In this document: one piece after another, positions 60,782 through 64,000 of the stretch
How the letters are laid out: each line of letters starts with the position of its first letter
How positions within the stretch are numbered: position 1 is the first letter of the stretch
NCBI RefSeq assembly: GCF_002209555.1
Contig: NZ_NJIF01000003.1
Span: 558,001-622,000, forward strand
Source: Achromobacter insolitus
Lineage (GTDB): Bacteria; Pseudomonadota; Gammaproteobacteria; Burkholderiales; Burkholderiaceae_B
Length of the DNA: 64,000 bases
Reading direction: 5' to 3'
The notes under the pieces: model-generated
Databases searched by the model: none
Seen by the model: only the letters and a program-made list of their open reading frames with translations
Told to the model about the DNA's origin: nothing
Position numbers and translations under genes: made by a program

Positions 60782-62005
60782 TTACAGCCGGTACAGGCTG
60801 CCGCATCCGGCGCCAGCCGTTGCCATCTCGTCCGCGGCCAAGGACATCGGCAGGCCTTGCGCCCACCCTGCTGCCAAGGCCTGCGCGTCACGCACGGGGT
60901 CCCCAGCCTTCGCGCGCTGGTCGCGGATACGGCAGGTTTGCGCATCGGTCGCGAACAAGCCTCGCGCAAACACCCGCGCCTGTTCGATCAATTGCGCAGT
61001 CTTGGGGCCGCGTACTTCCGCAAAGCGCGACAAGGCCGTGTCCAGTTCCCGGTCCGCGCCGCGCAGGCATCGAGCCAGATGCCAGGCGTCTTCCAGAGCC
61101 TGGCACGCCCCCTGCCCCGACGTGGGCAAAGGCGCATGCGCCGCGTCGCCCACCAACAGCACATTAGCCCGGCTCCACGTGCTCAATGGCTCCAGGTCAT
61201 GCACGGCGATCAGATGGATGGCGTGCGCCGGCGTCGCGCGGATGATGCGGCCGACAGGCTCAGGCCATGCCCCGAACCGCGCCTCGATCTCCTTGCGCAG
61301 GTCTGTTGCGGGCGTGGCCCCGGATAGAGGCCGCGCCTGTGCCGCCGCCCAATAGACCAACCCCGGCCGCACCGCCACGGCGCCAAAGCGCTCGCCCGCC
61401 CCCCAAAAATCCTGGATGGCAATGTCGTCAACCAATGTCCCGCTTGCCTCGGCCACGCCTATCCAGTTCACGAAGCCTTGATAGACAGGCGCGCTGTCTC
61501 CCGCGACGAACCGCCGCGCCACCGAATCCATGCGGCCATCGGCGCCGATGATCAGGTCCGGGCGGATGCGCGCGCCGTTCTGGAATCGCGCCACGGCCCG
61601 GCCGTCGCCATCCAGATCGATCGCCATCGCGCGATGGCCGTATTCGACCGGAATGCCGGCCCGCGCCGCATGGTCCAACAGGACCGTCTGCAGGTCGCGG
61701 CGCAGTATCGTGTGGGTCGGATACCCCATCATCCTGTCCAACAGCCCGATATCCAGTCCTCCCAAAGGATTGCCCGCGGCGTCGTGACGTCGCATCGCCG
61801 ATGGCCGTCCGCCCACCGCCGCGATATCGCGCAACAACCCCAGTTCGTCCAGCACGAAGCCCGCATTGGGCCAGAGCGTTACGCCGGCGCCCATGGTCGC
61901 GGGCGCCGCGCGGCGTTCGTACACGCGGGGCATATGCCCCTGTTCGCGCAAGGCCAGCGCCACGCTCAGGCCCGCGATGCCGCCGCCCAGTATTCCGATT
62001 TCCAC
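60782..62005 (-). CDS. FAD-dependent aromatic monooxygenase (salicylate-hydroxylase-like)
   Basis: The 407-residue flavoprotein has the N-terminal FAD motif GILGGGIAGLSVALAL, the DG-type motif around IGADGRMDSVARR and the second FAD motif VLLVGDAAHAPLPTSGQG. It belongs to class A monooxygenases such as salicylate or 6-hydroxynicotinate hydroxylase, using NAD(P)H and O2. It is divergent from a LysR regulator that probably controls it. The substrate cannot be named. Confidence 0.87.
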   Translation of the reverse strand: MEIGILGGGIAGLSVALALREQGHMPRVYERRAAPATMGAGVTLWPNAGFVLDELGLLRDIAAVGGRPSAMRRHDAAGNPLGGLDIGLLDRMMGYPTHTILRRDLQTVLLDHAARAGIPVEYGHRAMAIDLDGDGRAVARFQNGARIRPDLIIGADGRMDSVARRFVAGDSAPVYQGFVNWIGVAEASGTLVDDIAIQDFWGAGERFGAVAVRPGLVYWAAAQARPLSGATPATDLRKEIEARFGAWPEPVGRIIRATPAHAIHLIAVHDLEPLSTWSRANVLLVGDAAHAPLPTSGQGACQALEDAWHLARCLRGADRELDTALSRFAEVRGPKTAQLIEQARVFARGLFATDAQTCRIRDQRAKAGDPVRDAQALAAGWAQGLPMSLAADEMATAGAGCGSLYRL

Positions 62006-62143
62006 CTAGTACCTCTCCTGTAAAAAGCCGCCCGGGCGCGCCGCCGATAACGACGGCCGGACGATAACGGCATCTTAGATTCCGCCATTTGAGATAACTA
62101 GCGTGTAAAAATGAACATCTTTAATATCTTGAATGGGATAATC

Positions 62144-63061
62144 ATGCGTGCTGCGCTGGACCTGAATACCGTGCGCGTCTATGCGGCCGTCGTCGACGAA
62201 CAGAGCTTCGCAGGCGCGGCGCGCGCGCTGGACCTGCCTGCGTCCAACGTCAGCCGGCACGTCGCCTCGTTGGAACGCAGGTTAGGTGTCCGGCTGCTGG
62301 AACGCAGCACCCGCCACTTGCGCATGACCGAGGCGGGCCGGCTCCTGTACGAACGCGCCAAACCCTTGCTGGACGCGCTGCTCGCTACCGAGGAAGAACT
62401 CGGCGCCGTCCAGCGCGAGCTGAGCGGTCCCTTGAAAATGTGCATGCCCGGCGAAGCGCCCCGATTGCTGGCGCCCATCCTGGCCGAATTCTGCAGCCTG
62501 CATCCCGGCGTGGAACTGGAATGCGATACGCGCATGAGCGGGCTGGAAGCGCTGCGCGAAGAAGACATCGACCTCTCCATCATTTTCCATCGCGGGCGAC
62601 AGGACGACAGCGCTTTCATCACCCGCGAACTGGCCACGCTGCCCAGTATCGTGGTCGCCGCGCCCAGCTTGCTTGCCCGGACCGGCACGCCGCGCCATAC
62701 GCGCGAACTCAAATCACTGCCCTGCATCACCACGCTGAGCGCGCTGAATGGCCAACCCTGGCAATTCATTGACGCCGCCGGCGACATCGTCAAAGTCCCG
62801 GTCCGCAGCCGCTACCGTGTAAACAGCGGCGAACTCGCAGGCGCGGGCGCGCGCCAAGGCATAGGCTTCGCGATATTGGCCGCCTTTTCCTGCCAGGAAG
62901 AGCTGGCCGCCGGACGCCTGGTGGAAGTACCGCTGGATCTGCGGCCGGCGCCATTGCAACTGCTGGCGGCTTACAACCACAGGCACTCGGTGACTGCGCG
63001 CGTGCGAGCACTATTGGAGTTGATGCAGCAGCGGTTGAACGAAGCAGGAGACGGTTCGTGA
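62144..63061 (+). CDS. LysR-family regulator
   Basis: The ATG at 62144 (MRAALDLNTVRVYAAVVDEQ), preceded by GGGATA, gives 305 residues. An in-frame ATG at 62111 has no ribosome site. HTH LPASNVSRHVASLERRLGV is clear, and the effector domain follows. It resembles the DsdC/CrgA-like branch. It is divergent from the FAD monooxygenase gene and is its likely regulator. Confidence 0.87.
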   Translation: MRAALDLNTVRVYAAVVDEQSFAGAARALDLPASNVSRHVASLERRLGVRLLERSTRHLRMTEAGRLLYERAKPLLDALLATEEELGAVQRELSGPLKMCMPGEAPRLLAPILAEFCSLHPGVELECDTRMSGLEALREEDIDLSIIFHRGRQDDSAFITRELATLPSIVVAAPSLLARTGTPRHTRELKSLPCITTLSALNGQPWQFIDAAGDIVKVPVRSRYRVNSGELAGAGARQGIGFAILAAFSCQEELAAGRLVEVPLDLRPAPLQLLAAYNHRHSVTARVRALLELMQQRLNEAGDGS

Positions 63062-63120
63062 CCAGCCCGTTCCGACACACCGCCGCGGGGGATGGATGCA
63101 GCGCCTCATCCCCAACAAGC

Positions 63121-64000
63121 TCATCGCCACGTTCCCAACCACAGCAGCACCGCAGCTGACGCCACACAGGCCATGGCAAGCAGCCACCACGCCCTCCCCG
63201 CGCTACGGGTGGCGAACACCCCCACCGCCACCGCGGTGTACACGGCAAAGCTCAACAACGAGCTGGCCAGTACGCCTACCGCCGAGGATGCGCCAGCCAC
63301 CGCCGGCAAGGTCAGCGCCAACGCCGACATCGCCAGGGCGGACACCGCATACCCGCCCACGGCCGCCGCCAACACACGGCTGGCGACTTCCCATCGATCG
63401 CTTGCCACGGGCAGGCTGCTATCCCGTGGCTTGCGTAACGGCTGTACGACAGCGGCCGGCGCGTCCTTCCAGTGCCGCCGCAGGGTGCAGGCCATATAGG
63501 CCAGCAACATGCCGAACACGAACGCCGTGAGCTCTACTGCCGCTTGCTGACCGTCGCCGCTTGCGGCATAGACCCACGCATGCCGGCCCGTCGTCACCCA
63601 GTTCAATATCGGCAATCCCAGGCACAACAGTGCCGCCGCTGCCAGTTGCTCGATCCATGCCCGGCGAGGCGGACGCCACATGGCGTGGACCCATGTAGCA
63701 GCCCAAACGCCGAAGAAAACGCGGATCTCCCAGGCGCTGCGTTCCGGCCAGGCCACCGGGATCAGCCTGTTGCCATAGAAATAGGCAATGCTTGCCAGCA
63801 CAATGCCAGCCAGCGCCGTCACGTTCAAGGCCTCGATACAACGATAGACCCGCGCCGTGGCACCGCCGAATTCATACTCGCTCTTCTTGCGCCGCTTGAT
63901 GGAGAAGAGCAGCGTGCCGGTGGCGATCATGGCGGTGCCCATCAAGCCGCTGAACAAGTACAACCACTTGATCGTCCACCCGCCGAAGTCCGCCTTATGC
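63121..64000 (-). CDS. PepSY-associated transmembrane protein, 5' end outside the window
   Basis: The frame stays open to the right edge (HKADFGGWTIKWLYLFSGLM read leftward from 63999), so the gene continues outside. The visible C-terminal 290 residues contain about seven membrane helices. HKADFGGWTIKWLY is the typical segment before the last PepSY_TM helices of FoxB/PiuB-like proteins, which sit beside siderophore receptors and may reduce or release iron. A TTG at 63963 is not the true start. Confidence 0.8.
   Translation of the reverse strand, partial: HKADFGGWTIKWLYLFSGLMGTAMIATGTLLFSIKRRKKSEYEFGGATARVYRCIEALNVTALAGIVLASIAYFYGNRLIPVAWPERSAWEIRVFFGVWAATWVHAMWRPPRRAWIEQLAAAALLCLGLPILNWVTTGRHAWVYAASGDGQQAAVELTAFVFGMLLAYMACTLRRHWKDAPAAVVQPLRKPRDSSLPVASDRWEVASRVLAAAVGGYAVSALAMSALALTLPAVAGASSAVGVLASSLLSFAVYTAVAVGVFATRSAGRAWWLLAMACVASAAVLLWLGTWR

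Noticed and set aside
1-64000. CRISPR arrays, tRNA or rRNA genes, prophage or insertion-sequence genes
   Set aside because: I looked for regular repeats, cloverleaf-like sequences, transposase motifs and phage genes and found none that convinced me.

Overview
This is one 64-kb piece of a high-GC chromosome that I read as an Alcaligenaceae beta-proteobacterium, most likely Achromobacter (Bordetella is the alternative). Four stand-alone Bug/TctC solute-binding proteins, many LysR and GntR regulators beside small catabolic operons, and a complete narK1K2GHJI cluster support this. The identification comes from reading proteins, not from a search. I saw no tRNA, rRNA, CRISPR array, prophage or insertion sequence. 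Both ends cut through genes: an AraC-family regulator on the left and a PepSY-type membrane protein on the right.

Layout. 1-9.4 kb: two copies of a module made of a secreted DUF1254/DUF1214 protein followed by a beta-barrel outer-membrane protein (935-3256 and 6830-9183). A wrecked third DUF1254 gene sits directly upstream of the second copy. Between the modules lie a small secreted protein, a macro-domain deacetylase, an APH(3')-type aminoglycoside phosphotransferase and a PAS-GGDEF diguanylate cyclase. 9.7-14.1 kb: an operon for 3-sulfinopropionate breakdown (CoA-transferase, Bug protein, Acd desulfinase), with a LysR gene upstream. 14.2-27.8 kb: four small catabolic or uptake units. These are a LysR with a divergent Bug gene; a LysR with a divergent ABC-binding protein and a VanAB-like Rieske oxygenase pair; a GntR with a divergent DapA-family aldolase and Bug; and a sugar-acid dehydratase, RraA-like protein and Bug with a divergent GntR. 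28.5-36.5 kb: a probable sulfur/amino-acid unit (DszC/SfnC-like flavoenzyme, hydrolase, MetY, class V aminotransferase) divergent from an amino-acid ABC transporter whose two permeases are fused into one chain.

37.4-56.4 kb is a nitrate-respiration supercluster. It holds narK1, narK2, narGHJI, a parvulin, moaA, a beta-carbonic anhydrase, mobB and narX-narL, then ubiU-ubiV-ubiT for oxygen-independent ubiquinone synthesis, all in one direction, with nnrS divergent at the head. Transporters, reductase, molybdenum cofactor enzymes, nitrate sensor and anaerobic quinone supply are therefore all together. FNR-type boxes lie upstream of ubiU and between narK1 and nnrS, and an NsrR-like site precedes nnrS.

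56.4-64 kb holds a DnaJ-like gene with an in-frame amber codon near its 3' end, small hypothetical genes, a flavodoxin-like reductase coupled to a membrane protein, a cation/proton antiporter, a FAD monooxygenase with a divergent LysR, and the partial PepSY-type gene. The points I rate most worth checking are the third DUF1254 gene remnant, the 3-sulfinopropionate assignment, the possible leaderless FNR promoter of ubiU, the amber codon, the fused permease and the carbonic anhydrase inside the nar operon.
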